The notes under the pieces are model-generated. The model made no database searches and was not told where the DNA came from. It saw only the letters and a list, made by a program, of their open reading frames with translations. A DNA stretch of 64,000 nt from Bacteroidia bacterium (GTDB lineage: Bacteria > Bacteroidota > Ignavibacteria > SZUA-365), in NCBI GenBank assembly GCA_027493955.1, contig JAOSJT010000001.1, positions 3,521,131 to 3,585,130 on the forward strand, written 5' to 3'. Below are positions 8,988-18,248 of this stretch, in pieces (the first letter of the stretch is position 1; each line of letters starts with the position of its first letter). The position numbers and the translations under genes were made by a program.

Positions 8988-11346
8988 ACGCTTCGTCGCA
9001 TACTTCACCACACTGCTCCTTGTCGCCGCGGCGCTCGTCGCGCAACAAGCTCCAAAGCAGCAGATCTACAAGGTGCTCGGCATCAGTGTCGAAGGTGCAG
9101 TTACGTCCGATCCTTCCACTCTCATGTTCACTGCCGGTATCCGTACCGGCGACGAAATCGCTGTTCCCGGCGACGTGACGCAAAAGGCCATCAGCAAACT
9201 TTGGAATCTGCGTCTCTTTTCCGATGTCCAGATTCTCATTGATCGACAGATCGGCGATGGTATTTACCTGAAAATAAAAGTCGAGGAGTATCCGCGCCTG
9301 GAGAATATCGTCGTGCAGGGAAACGACGAATTCACGGAAGATGATATCAAGACAAAAATCGGACTTATCAAGGGCCAAATTCTTCGACCTACCGATTTCA
9401 ACCGTATCAGCAGAAAGCTCCAGGCGGACTACGAAAAAGAAGGCTACATGCTCGCCGAAATCACTCTCAAAGCTGAGCTCGTGAACCCCAGGGAGAATCG
9501 TGCCGACCTCAAAGTGATGATCGACGAAGGACCGGAAGTCGAAGTCGAAAACATAACCTTCTCCGGCAACTCGGCCTTTGACGATTCTGACCTCCGAGGT
9601 GCCATGGATGAAACATCACAGAAGAGTTGGTGGAAATTCTGGGGCAGCGCACGCTTCAATCGCGAGCTGTACGAGAAAGACAAGGATCTGATCATCGCGA
9701 TGTATCGTGAAGAGGGTTATCTCGACGCCGCCATCCTTCGTGACTCCATTTGGTACAGCGACGACCGCCAGGCAATGTACATCAATATCACTGTCGAGGA
9801 AGGCGATCGTGCGTACATACGGAATGTGATCTGGAAGGGCAACACCGTCTATAGCGACTCGCTGCTGTCCGCCCGCCTGGGCTTCCAGTCCGGCGACGTC
9901 TTCAACGAAACGCGGTTTCAGGAAAACCTCCGGGGCAATCGCGATCAAACCGACGTGGCTTCGTTGTACCTCGACAATGGTTTTCTCCGCTTCTTCGCTC
10001 AGGAAGATCGCATACGCGTTGCGCCGGACTCGGTAGATGTGGTCATTAACGTGATGGAGAACAACAAATCCCGTATAGGCCATGTGGTGATCCGGGGAAA
10101 TTCCAAAACACACGACAACGTCATCCGCCGCGTGCTGTACACCTATCCGGGTGATTATTTCGACCGCTCCGCCATCATCCGCAGCATACGTGAACTCGCA
10201 ACCCTGAACTATTTCAATCCTGAAACTATCCGGCCGGAACCTTCGATGGTGAATGATACCACGGTGGATATCATTTACAATATCGAGGAACGTTCGAGCG
10301 ATACCTTCAACGCCTCCGTAGGGTACAGTGGAACGTACGGCGCGACCGGGGCGTTCGGGCTCACCTTCAACAACTTCAACATCGCGGAGCCATTTCGCGG
10401 AGGCGCCGGGCAGGTACTCAATTTCGAGTGGCAGTTCGGTGAGGCATCGCGATTCAGGATTTTCTCGCTGTCCTTCACGGAACCCTGGTTCATGAGCTCA
10501 GCGACCTCCATAGGTTTTTCTCTCTATGACGAGCGCCAGCAATATGTGTTTGACATGCGCCGTACCGGTGCCTCGGTCAATCTGGGACGCCGTTTCCGTT
10601 TTCCTGACGATTTTTCACGCGGCGATTGGTTCGTTCGCTTCCAGGAACTCGACGTCAAAGATGGCGGAAGTTTCTATTCGACAGGCAACTACACCCAAGT
10701 CAGTCTTACCCAGGTGCTGTCACGCAACTCGCTCGACAGCCCCATCTTTCCAAGCTCCGGTTCACGTGTAGCGCTGACGACGGAAATCAGCGGCGGCTTC
10801 CTGCCGGGTTCTGTGGATTATCACAAGCACCGCCTGGAGCTCATGTGGTTCACTCCGCTCCTTCAATCCGAAAATCAAAGTCGGCTCACACTGTACACCG
10901 GTACGCGCTTCGGACTGGTAAAAGGCTTCTCCGAAAGTTCCTACATTCCGCCGATCGAATACTACTATATGGGCGGTAACGGCTTGCAGTATCAAACCGA
11001 ACAGCTCCGTGGTTACGAAGATCGCAGCATCGGTCCCCGCATCAATGGCGTGATTGCCGGCGGCACAATTTACTCACATTACGTCGCCGAACTGCGCTTC
11101 GCCATTACTCTGAATCCCATGCCTTTGTACATTCTCGGCTTCGCGGAAGCGGGTAATATCTGGCTCAATGAGAAATTCCTCGATCCCTTCGACCTCAAAC
11201 GCAGCGCGGGACTCGGAGCCCGACTTCTCATCCAGGGTATCGGTCTCATCGGTTTCGATTACGGTTACGGCTTCGATGATGTGGAGCCGAAGGACGGTAA
11301 GGCGGATGGTTGGCATTTCCATTTCCAATTTGGCCGCGGCTTTTAG
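8968..11346 (+). CDS. bamA: Outer membrane protein assembly factor BamA
   Basis: Omp85-family insertase for outer-membrane beta-barrels. 792 residues: signal peptide (about 1-25), a run of POTRA domains to about residue 430, and a C-terminal 16-strand-type barrel (bacterial surface antigen domain). The terminal residues FHFQFGRGF end in Phe as usual for barrel proteins. The order uppS-bamA-ompH-ompH-lpxD is the classical envelope operon seen across diderms. The start overlaps the uppS end. Confidence 0.96.
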   Translation: MQSPACKRFVAYFTTLLLVAAALVAQQAPKQQIYKVLGISVEGAVTSDPSTLMFTAGIRTGDEIAVPGDVTQKAISKLWNLRLFSDVQILIDRQIGDGIYLKIKVEEYPRLENIVVQGNDEFTEDDIKTKIGLIKGQILRPTDFNRISRKLQADYEKEGYMLAEITLKAELVNPRENRADLKVMIDEGPEVEVENITFSGNSAFDDSDLRGAMDETSQKSWWKFWGSARFNRELYEKDKDLIIAMYREEGYLDAAILRDSIWYSDDRQAMYINITVEEGDRAYIRNVIWKGNTVYSDSLLSARLGFQSGDVFNETRFQENLRGNRDQTDVASLYLDNGFLRFFAQEDRIRVAPDSVDVVINVMENNKSRIGHVVIRGNSKTHDNVIRRVLYTYPGDYFDRSAIIRSIRELATLNYFNPETIRPEPSMVNDTTVDIIYNIEERSSDTFNASVGYSGTYGATGAFGLTFNNFNIAEPFRGGAGQVLNFEWQFGEASRFRIFSLSFTEPWFMSSATSIGFSLYDERQQYVFDMRRTGASVNLGRRFRFPDDFSRGDWFVRFQELDVKDGGSFYSTGNYTQVSLTQVLSRNSLDSPIFPSSGSRVALTTEISGGFLPGSVDYHKHRLELMWFTPLLQSENQSRLTLYTGTRFGLVKGFSESSYIPPIEYYYMGGNGLQYQTEQLRGYEDRSIGPRINGVIAGGTIYSHYVAELRFAITLNPMPLYILGFAEAGNIWLNEKFLDPFDLKRSAGLGARLLIQGIGLIGFDYGYGFDDVEPKDGKADGWHFHFQFGRGF

Positions 11347-11402
11347 TACCTTTCCGGTAATCACATAACAATTGAAAACTTCCAACGCTTATTGAGGTAC
11401 AT

Positions 11403-11936
11403 GTGAACAAGATCTCTGTTTCGGTGGCAGCAGTGTGCCTGCTGCTGCTTTCGTCCGCTGCACTATCGCAGAACCTGAAAATCGGCTATGTCGATTCGCA
11501 GAAAATTTTTGAGGGTCTCCCCGAAGCACAGGCTGCACAGAAACAACTCGACGCACGCCTCCAATTATGGCAGGATACGCTAGAGACGATGAGCCGAGCC
11601 TTCCAGAGTGATTTCGAAGCCTATCAAGCCCAGCAGGGCACGATGTCCGCCGCCGCAAAAGAACAACGGCAGCAAGAATTACTCCGCCAACAGCAGACGG
11701 TTACGGAATATCAGAAAGCGAAATTCGGCCAGGGCGGCGAAGCAACCCGCCTGCGCCTCGAGGTTCTCAATCCCTTGCAAAAAAAGGTACTTGATGCTAT
11801 CGAGTTGGTCGCAAAAGAAGAAAAAATCAACTTCATGTTCGACAAGCTCGAAGACGCGGCCCTGCTGCTCTATGCTGATTCCAAATTCGACTACACGTTC
11901 AAGGTTCTCGATCGATTGAAACGAGGCGACAAGTAA
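11403..11936 (+). CDS. OmpH/Skp family periplasmic chaperone, copy 1
   Basis: 177 residues with a signal peptide (about 1-22), then the typical start of the fold, KIGYVDSQKIFE. A long Gln/Ala/Glu-rich helical stretch (about 45-130) forms the coiled-coil tentacle of Skp. Skp holds unfolded outer-membrane proteins on the way to BamA, which is encoded just upstream. GTG start at 11403; an ATG two bases earlier is out of frame. A paralogue follows 19 bp downstream. Confidence 0.9.
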   Translation: MNKISVSVAAVCLLLLSSAALSQNLKIGYVDSQKIFEGLPEAQAAQKQLDARLQLWQDTLETMSRAFQSDFEAYQAQQGTMSAAAKEQRQQELLRQQQTVTEYQKAKFGQGGEATRLRLEVLNPLQKKVLDAIELVAKEEKINFMFDKLEDAALLLYADSKFDYTFKVLDRLKRGDK

Positions 11937-11955
11937 GATTACGGAGAGGTGACCG

Positions 11956-12648
11956 ATGCGCACAATATTCTTTTCTCTGATAACAGCATTCCTGCTTCTG
12001 CCCTCCTTGCAGTCCGCAGCCCAGCAGAAAATCGCCTATGTGGACATCGCTGCGATCATGAAGGAAATCCCTGAAGCCCAGGAAGCCCAGCGTCAACTCG
12101 ACGTGCTGGTGGACCGCTGGCAGAAGGAACTTCGTGAGCTCGAAGACGAATGGCAGGCGAAGTTTAATGACTATGACAAGCGCAAACTGATTCTCACAGA
12201 TCAGGGACGCGCAAATGCGGAAAAAGATCTGCAGGAACTCGATGCCCGTATCATGCGCTTCCGTGATCAGAAATTCGGCCAGAGTGGTGAGCTCTTCCGT
12301 GAGGAGGACCGCATCATGCGACCGATTCAGGATCTGGTTTTTGATCAGGTGAAAAGTCTCGCGATGGAGCTTGACTACGATTACGTGTTCGATAAAAGCG
12401 GAGGTGTGATGTTCCTCTATGCGAAAGATGAGTATGATCTCACCAAGCGGGCCATCGAACGCATCAAGACGACGCTTCCGGCCCGCCAGGCACCCGGCGA
12501 CGCATCCACTTCCGGGCGTCCGGATCGCAGTACCTCTCCCCCGCCTCGTCAGGATAGAATGACTCCTCCTCCTCCGAGAACGGAGGAAGGTATGATACCG
12601 CATAATCCGGACGGTACCGAGATTCCAGAGTCCGACAGACCGCGTTGA
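11956..12648 (+). CDS. OmpH/Skp family protein, copy 2, with proline-rich tail
   Basis: 230 residues: signal peptide (about 1-22), the Skp core starting KIAYVDIAAIMKE, and the helical tentacle to about residue 175. A polar proline-rich tail of about 50 residues (~178-230) contains two short PPP/PPPP runs and is absent from copy 1 and from ordinary Skp. GGAGAGG lies just before the ATG. It is a tandem paralogue of the preceding gene, and probably a second periplasmic chaperone or a specialised form. Confidence 0.88.
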   Translation: MRTIFFSLITAFLLLPSLQSAAQQKIAYVDIAAIMKEIPEAQEAQRQLDVLVDRWQKELRELEDEWQAKFNDYDKRKLILTDQGRANAEKDLQELDARIMRFRDQKFGQSGELFREEDRIMRPIQDLVFDQVKSLAMELDYDYVFDKSGGVMFLYAKDEYDLTKRAIERIKTTLPARQAPGDASTSGRPDRSTSPPPRQDRMTPPPPRTEEGMIPHNPDGTEIPESDRPR

Positions 12649-12655
12649 GGCAAAG

Positions 12656-13714
12656 TTGACCTTTACTCTTCAGCACCTGGCAGAACTGCTCCGCGCCGAG
12701 CTGCAAGGCGATCCTTCGCTCACCGTTGGAGGTATCGCTCCCATCGAGGAAGCGGTTCACGGAGAGGTGAGCTTTGTCGCAAACAAGAAGTACGAGAAAC
12801 ATCTGGCTGGTACGAAAGCGACAGCCGTGATCGTTTCCCGCGAAACCGTCGTTCAGCGCAACGACCTTGCGCTGCTCCGTGTCAGCGATCCCTATATCGG
12901 TTTCGTGACGGTGCTCAGGCTGTTCCATCCCCTCGGACGCTACGCGGAACCTGGAATCCACCCATCAGCGGTGATTGATCCTTCCGCAACGTTGTGCGAG
13001 GATGTCACCGTCGCCGCCTCTGCGGTTATCGGCAGGAATGTTCATATCGGAAAAGGTACCGTCGTCGCGGAAGGTGTCGTGCTCCGTGACGGTGCCTCCG
13101 TAGGCGAGGATTGCCTGTTGTATCCCAACGTCAGCGTACTTGATCGTTGTGTGATCGGTGATCGAGTAATCATTCACTCGGGGACGACCATTGGCAGTGA
13201 TGGTTTTGGCTTTGCTCCCAGCGGTGAAAAATATGAGAAAATTCCGCAGGTCGGTTTCGTTTCCATCGAAAATGATGTCGAGATCGGTGCCAACTGCGCA
13301 ATCGATCGCGGCACTCTGGGTCCGACCATTATCCGTTCCGGCGTGAAGCTCGACAACCTGATTCAGATTGCGCATAACGTGGAAATCGGAGAAAACACCG
13401 TCATTGCCGCCCAATCCGGAATTTCAGGAAGCACGGTGCTCGGCAAACATGTGCTGATCGCCGGCCAGGTCGGTGTTGTGGGACACATCGAGATAGGTGA
13501 AAATGTCACCGTCGGTGCTCAGTCCGGAGTCGCAAAATCATTGCAGGGACCCGGAAAGATCTTCCGCGGTTCTCCCGCCCGAGAAATCCATGACGAACTG
13601 CGCCTCGAAGCCGCTCTGCGTCACCTTCCGGATTTGATCAAAACTGTCCGCGAACAGGAACGCCGAATTCATGAACTTGAGGAGCTCCTGGCACAGCAGC
13701 AGGAGCGGGATTGA
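12656..13714 (+). CDS. lpxD: UDP-3-O-(3-hydroxyacyl)glucosamine N-acyltransferase
   Basis: Third step of lipid A synthesis, adding the N-linked hydroxyacyl chain from acyl-ACP. 352 residues. The N-terminal uridine-binding LpxD domain (about 1-95) is followed by a left-handed beta-helix of hexapeptide repeats (about 100-315) with the catalytic His240 in LIQIAHNVEIG, and a C-terminal helix. TTG start at 12656, with GAGG five bases upstream. It is the last gene of the operon and shows that the organism makes lipid A. Confidence 0.96.
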   Translation: MTFTLQHLAELLRAELQGDPSLTVGGIAPIEEAVHGEVSFVANKKYEKHLAGTKATAVIVSRETVVQRNDLALLRVSDPYIGFVTVLRLFHPLGRYAEPGIHPSAVIDPSATLCEDVTVAASAVIGRNVHIGKGTVVAEGVVLRDGASVGEDCLLYPNVSVLDRCVIGDRVIIHSGTTIGSDGFGFAPSGEKYEKIPQVGFVSIENDVEIGANCAIDRGTLGPTIIRSGVKLDNLIQIAHNVEIGENTVIAAQSGISGSTVLGKHVLIAGQVGVVGHIEIGENVTVGAQSGVAKSLQGPGKIFRGSPAREIHDELRLEAALRHLPDLIKTVREQERRIHELEELLAQQQERD

Positions 13715-13723
13715 CCAGAACAC

Positions 13724-13756
13724 GGAAAAAGCGATTCATGGTCGCTTTTTCCTTTT
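13724..13756 (+). terminator. Intrinsic terminator after lpxD
   Basis: An 11-bp perfect stem (13724-13734 with 13742-13752) with a 7-base loop, then CTTTT. The A-rich left arm means it could also act on the opposite strand. It closes the uppS-lpxD operon. Confidence 0.88.
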
Positions 13757-13769
13757 GGAGTAGAGCATT

Positions 13770-14546
13770 ATGATCGGGAAACACACAACCGTTTTCATTA
13801 CCGGAGCCAGTTCGGGCATCGGCCTCGCATGCGCCGAAACCTTCGCCACCGCGGGCGCACGCCTCATTCTCTGCGCCCGTCGCATCGACGTCTTGCAAGA
13901 GCACGCTGAGCGCTTGAGTCAAACCACGGGTGTGAGTATTCTCCCTCTGCATCTCGACGTGCGGAATCGCGACGACGTGATATCCACCATCGGAAATCTG
14001 GCACCGGAGTGGGGCGACATAGATATTCTCGTCAATAACGCCGGGCTCGCCCGTGGATTGGGAAAGCTGCACCTCAGCGATATGGACGATTGGGAGGAAA
14101 TGCTGGATACCAACGTGAAAGGTTTGCTGTACGTGACTCGTGCGATCGTTCCGGGTATGGTACATCGTCGCAAGGGACATATCATCAATATCGGATCCAT
14201 AGCGGGGCTGGATCCCTATCCCGGCGGCGCAGTGTACAATGGGAGCAAATTTGCGGTCGACGGCATTACCCGTGCCCTCCGCATGGATCTCGTGGATACA
14301 CCTCTGCGAGTGACCAGCGTGGATCCCGGGCTGGTCGAGACCGACTTCAGCATGGTACGCTTCCGGGGAGATTCGGAACGCGCCCGAAGTGTGTACGCCG
14401 AAATCGAGGCCCTGCAGGCGGGGGACGTGGCCGAAGCGGTGTTCTTTGCCGCCAGTCGTCCAGCCCATGTCAGTGTGAATCAAATCGTCATCATGCCGAC
14501 GGCGCAGGCTTCATCACTGGTCAAGCATCTCGGACCCCTCCGTTGA
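13770..14546 (+). CDS. Short-chain dehydrogenase, YdfG-like (3-hydroxy acid dehydrogenase)
   Basis: NAD(P)-dependent oxidoreductase of 258 residues. The Rossmann motif TGASSGIG is at 11-18, NNAG near 90, and the catalytic YNGSK (Tyr near 155) has its serine in NIGSIAG. Long stretches (IDILVNNAGLA, MVHRRKGHIINIGS, VRFRGD) resemble E. coli YdfG, which acts on serine, 3-hydroxyisobutyrate and malonic semialdehyde. The substrate here is inferred only from that similarity. TTTTGGAG precedes the ATG. Single gene, convergent with the next cluster. Confidence 0.88.
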   Translation: MIGKHTTVFITGASSGIGLACAETFATAGARLILCARRIDVLQEHAERLSQTTGVSILPLHLDVRNRDDVISTIGNLAPEWGDIDILVNNAGLARGLGKLHLSDMDDWEEMLDTNVKGLLYVTRAIVPGMVHRRKGHIINIGSIAGLDPYPGGAVYNGSKFAVDGITRALRMDLVDTPLRVTSVDPGLVETDFSMVRFRGDSERARSVYAEIEALQAGDVAEAVFFAASRPAHVSVNQIVIMPTAQASSLVKHLGPLR

Positions 14547-14642
14547 CCCGAAGCGACTCTGCCAACCTTCCGTCTCAACTGGCAGCGTGATCAATCGCAC
14601 CCTGGGAGGTACACAACGCGCAGCTATACGACCGTCGCAAGC

Positions 14643-15287
14643 CTACCGCCTCTCCTCCCGTACTGCTTTGCTGAGATAAAACACCAGGAAAGTTTTTTCT
14701 CCCGGCAAGGGAACGACACAACGCCGTCGACAGACCAGACCTTCTTCAATGGCTATGGCCAGAAACTTTTCGGGAGAAACGATTTGCATGACATCCGCCA
14801 GTCGCCGGATACTGTCGTAAGGAGTCTCGCTCACTGACGGTTTCGTCCCTGCCGCCTGCAGAACGATCAGGAGTGTTCCTTCATCGTGCAGCGATTCCTG
14901 TAAACGTCGCAATCCCCGCCTCGTGTCAATGTACTCGAACAATAACGCGGCCACCACTACGCCATACGTTTTTCGCGGCGGCTCCATCGCGAGAATGTCC
15001 CCGCATATCAATTCCAGACCTGATAGCCGTTGTCCGTGATCACGACGAATTCGTTCCAGATATCCTGCGTGAATGTCAATCCCCGTAACTTCATGCGTTA
15101 CCGCCGGATCGATATGCCGCCATCCCGTGCCCGGTCCGCAACCGGCAATCAACAGCGTCTGCGGTTGCAATTCAGCGAAAGCCTCCGCCAATATCCTATC
15201 CAGTGCTTGCCATTGTCTCACATGCGGCGCGGACATATGTGCTTCATACTCTTCAGGCGAAATGTCGAGCCAGGGCGAGTCATTCAT
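14643..15287 (-). CDS. Class I SAM-dependent methyltransferase
   Basis: 214 residues. Motif I LLIAGCGPGTG (about 43-53) binds S-adenosylmethionine. The acidic residue of motif II is in VTGIDIHAGYL, and ICGDIL is the adenine-side motif. The target is not evident. The start at 15287 is preferred because AAGGAG lies just upstream and the open frame before it reads as Cys/Arg-rich noise overlapping the neighbour. It is the last gene of a leftward cluster with a TrmH-type methylase and a DUF445 protein. Confidence 0.8.
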   Translation of the reverse strand: MNDSPWLDISPEEYEAHMSAPHVRQWQALDRILAEAFAELQPQTLLIAGCGPGTGWRHIDPAVTHEVTGIDIHAGYLERIRRDHGQRLSGLELICGDILAMEPPRKTYGVVVAALLFEYIDTRRGLRRLQESLHDEGTLLIVLQAAGTKPSVSETPYDSIRRLADVMQIVSPEKFLAIAIEEGLVCRRRCVVPLPGEKTFLVFYLSKAVREERR

Positions 15288-15319
15288 ACGATTTCGAGCT
15301 TCTCCTTTGCGGCAAGCCC

Positions 15320-16177
15320 TTATTCCTCGTTGTTCAGTGTGGAAGCCGCCGCAGTTGCAGCGTAGAGTGCGACGGCCACGGCATTCGCAACATTGATCGA
15401 GTCCACACCTTGACGCATGGGAATGGTGAACAAGACATCGCACAGCGCTGTCGCTTCCGACGTCAGCCCATACGCTTCACTCCCGAATAGCAGACAAAGG
15501 GAAGCATCACCTGCGTCACACGTCTGGATGTGCTGAAAGACCTGGCTCGATCCGCCTCGGGGTACCGCTCCAACGAGTCGAACCTTGCCGGAGCCTCGCA
15601 ACAACCGGATATCTCCGAGAATGTCGTCACAGATCCGAATGTGGAGCCGGAACATATGCCCGACGGAGACACGCACACTTCGCCGAAGCCAGGGTGAGCA
15701 GCTATCCCTCCCCACCAAAACACCGTCAACCCCGAAGGCGGCGCAATTTCGAAGAATCATGCCCATGTTTTCCGCATCTGCAATTCCTTCGAGGGCAACC
15801 AGTAATGATGCTTTCTCTTTCGCTCCACGCAGCACCTCGATGGAGGGATTTTCCGGAATAGTGCCCACAGCCATCACACCATGATGGAGCGCATAGCCCA
15901 CGATTCGTTGAAGCACCTCCTCGGGAGCCACAAACACTGGTGCATCTCCAATGCGGGCTGTGTCGAGTATGGATGTGTTTTCGGAAAGCCATTGCTCGGT
16001 GATCAGCATCGAGCGTATCGTGACACTACTGTCAAGAACGGCGCGAACCACTTTCGCACTCTCCGCCACAAAATGGCCGCTCCCCCAATGCCAGGTGCGC
16101 TCCCGTAAGGTTCGATACGGTTCCAATTCTGCTATGTCGATGTCCACGATATGCTGAATGTTTAAATCGCTACGCAT
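15320..16177 (-). CDS. TrmH/SpoU family RNA 2'-O-methyltransferase
   Basis: 285 residues. An N-terminal substrate-binding part (about 1-105) is followed by the SPOUT knot. Motif 1 is near ADAENMGMILRNCAAFG with the catalytic Asn/Arg. Motif 2 is LLFGSEAYGLT and motif 3 is IPMRQGVDSINVANAVAVAL, the classical TrmH trio. It methylates a ribose in tRNA or rRNA; which nucleotide cannot be told. It starts 12 bp downstream of the DUF445 gene end, so it is likely co-transcribed. Confidence 0.9.
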   Translation of the reverse strand: MRSDLNIQHIVDIDIAELEPYRTLRERTWHWGSGHFVAESAKVVRAVLDSSVTIRSMLITEQWLSENTSILDTARIGDAPVFVAPEEVLQRIVGYALHHGVMAVGTIPENPSIEVLRGAKEKASLLVALEGIADAENMGMILRNCAAFGVDGVLVGRDSCSPWLRRSVRVSVGHMFRLHIRICDDILGDIRLLRGSGKVRLVGAVPRGGSSQVFQHIQTCDAGDASLCLLFGSEAYGLTSEATALCDVLFTIPMRQGVDSINVANAVAVALYAATAAASTLNNEE

Positions 16178-16189
16178 CCTTCCTCACAT

Positions 16190-17470
16190 TCAATGCAGCC
16201 AATACTTGAGCAGAAACAGCATCATACCCACGAGCCCTCCCACCAATGCGCCGTTCAGGCGAATGTATTGGAGGTCTCCACCAACCTTTTCTTCGATCTG
16301 TCGCACCAGTGTTTCATCGTCGAGTCGCTCCAGATTCTTTTGCACGAGACCACCGATTTCACCGTGATACCGGTGAACCAGTGCAGTGATACGCTCCTTC
16401 GTCCAGCGATCCAGCTGATCCTGCGCTTTTTCATCCGCTGTGAATGAATCCAGCATCTGATCGAGAAAATGAAACAGATGCTTCAAGATAACCGGATTGT
16501 CAGCTTCCAGATCCGCGATAGCGGCTTCACGCATGCGTCCGATGAGCGGAGCAAGCAAATCGATGAATGTACCCTCTTCCGTCAACGAGTTTCGCAGCCG
16601 GGAGAGGGATGCGCGGAGACTCTCATTCTCTCCCACTCCCTCAATCATCTGCCCCAACCAGCGGTCCACATCCGCCCGTGCAGGATGCGCGGCATCGTTT
16701 CGAATATGCTGCAATTCGTCCGACACGGTGCGTAAAATTGCGTCGGCCAAATCCTCGTAATTCAGCGCGTTCACGCTTTCCGCCATCCATTTTCCAATGC
16801 GCCGCAGCGGACCGTCCGCATAATCTTCCGCAACCGCTCTGAGATTTTTTACCACGAGTTTGCGCACCTCGGCGCTGCCAAGCCAGGGTCCGATGCGCTC
16901 CAGTACCACGTCGAGCATGGCATCGTGCCATCGCCAGGCCATGGCTTGACCTCCGGCGGCCTTGAGCCATCGAAGCATGTCATCTTCGCGCACCTGCTCG
17001 TGCACAAGGGCTGACAAGCGCTGTGCGATACGCTTCGGTTCTACGGATCGAAGCACCTCTTCAAGAATGCTTCGCAGAAAACGGTGCAGCGCATCCCGCG
17101 AACCCTCTTCCGACAGCCAGGCCGCCACGCCTCGTCCGACATGCCATCCGGAAATACGCTCGAGTATGGCTTCCTGGGTCAACCAGCGATTTTGCACCAT
17201 GTCAATAATCGCCGCGCTGATTTTTGCGCGGTGCTTCGGAATGATGGCCGTGTGAGGGATGGGGATGCCGAAGGGATGTCGGAACAATGCCACCACCGCG
17301 AACCAGTCCGCAAGACCGCCAATCATGGCTGCTTCGGAGAAGGCGTGAAGCAATGCCAGGAGAAATACATCCGGAAACGGCAATGTTACCAGGAACAGCA
17401 ACGTTGCGATCCCGAGAGACACCGGCGCCAGTCGCTGGGCGCTGATATTGGCTTTGCGTGTCTGCTTCAT
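16190..17470 (-). CDS. DUF445 family membrane protein
   Basis: 426 residues. Two N-terminal membrane segments (about 14-36 and 38-62) lead into the family signature GGLADWFAVVALFRHPFG and IPHTAIIP. A long helical soluble part and one C-terminal membrane segment (about 405-424) follow. DUF445 proteins (E. coli YjiN type) are widespread and uncharacterised. The start at 17470 has no clear Shine-Dalgarno site. A disrupted zinc-ribbon ORF ends nine bases upstream. Confidence 0.88.
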   Translation of the reverse strand: MKQTRKANISAQRLAPVSLGIATLLFLVTLPFPDVFLLALLHAFSEAAMIGGLADWFAVVALFRHPFGIPIPHTAIIPKHRAKISAAIIDMVQNRWLTQEAILERISGWHVGRGVAAWLSEEGSRDALHRFLRSILEEVLRSVEPKRIAQRLSALVHEQVREDDMLRWLKAAGGQAMAWRWHDAMLDVVLERIGPWLGSAEVRKLVVKNLRAVAEDYADGPLRRIGKWMAESVNALNYEDLADAILRTVSDELQHIRNDAAHPARADVDRWLGQMIEGVGENESLRASLSRLRNSLTEEGTFIDLLAPLIGRMREAAIADLEADNPVILKHLFHFLDQMLDSFTADEKAQDQLDRWTKERITALVHRYHGEIGGLVQKNLERLDDETLVRQIEEKVGGDLQYIRLNGALVGGLVGMMLFLLKYWLH

Positions 17471-17479
17471 GCATCTAAA

Positions 17480-17636
17480 CTACGTCACGGTACCATGCAT
17501 GACAAGGCGGTGAACGTCACAAACTTCTCCACGGCACGGCGCGCAAAGTCTGTCGCCGATTTTTTTTAAAAGGTATCCTTTTTTGCCCGTCCGCAGTAAT
17601 CGTTCTCCACATTGAGCGCATTTTTCGTTTTGCCAT
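17480..17636 (-). pseudogene. Small C2-C2 zinc-ribbon ORF, apparent one-base frame disruption
   Basis: An ATG at 17636 reads MAKRK and then runs into a five-A tract (17625-17621). If one A is skipped, the frame continues for about 45 residues as KCAQCGERLL...GKKGYLLKKIGDRLCAPCRGEVC. That gives C-x2-C-x21-C-x2-C, a textbook zinc-ribbon spacing, with the stop at 17480-17482. Without the shift, the cysteine frame has an upstream TGA and no start codon. The ORF ends nine bases before the DUF445 gene on the same strand, as an operon partner would. It may be a real gene with a sequencing or assembly indel, a decaying gene, or a +1 frameshift. I do not recognise a named family. Confidence 0.45.
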
Positions 17637-18248
17637 CAGCCCATCGCCATTAACGACGTCCGGGGACGAAAGTCTCCAACGTGAACGGCAATTCCATACC
17701 GAACGGTGCTCCATCTGTCACAGATCTTGGCAGATGCCGGATAAATATTATGCCCTGATGCACTAACCTCGACGCCGGTGCGAAGAACTTGTTTTCGCCT
17801 CCGTCGCCGGAAGGTCCCTTCTCAATCACGGCTGCCCTCCCGGGAAGCGCGCCGCCTTCCAGGCACGGAATGGTATCGACACCACCGGCATTGATCTTTC
17901 ACCGGAAGCAATCAGAATTGCATCGGAGAGGGCGTTTACTCAACGAATTGAACTTTGCTCTTCCTTCATGAATGCAAGAGTATTTCACGGAAGTCGGCCT
18001 GACATTTGCAAATCTGACTACGCTGCTCTCTGTGCCATATCGATCCACCCCGCTACTTTACTACCGCTTCGCCTCGCTGCATGGAGTAGACCGTACGTTA
18101 CTTCGTGTCATCCCGCCCATCCGATGGTACGCATGGATGGTGTTGTTCCATCTTTCACGATCAAGAAGAGGGTGTTGAACCCAAGGCATGTTTTTCTTGT
18201 TGTGCGAATGACTTTCCCCTACATGGAACGCACAACGACGCTTCTCTT
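17637..18248. other. Non-coding gap of about 610 bases
   Basis: This stretch lies between the divergent zinc-ribbon/DUF445 cluster and the DUF255 gene. No frame in it looks like a protein, and I see no clear terminator or inverted repeat. It should hold promoters for both directions, but no convincing -35/-10 pair stood out. Confidence 0.5.

Noticed and set aside
17480-17638. Selenocysteine reading of the TGA upstream of the zinc-ribbon frame
   Set aside because: There is no visible SECIS-like hairpin just after the TGA and no conserved Sec context. A one-base slip from the ATG at 17636 explains the frame more simply.
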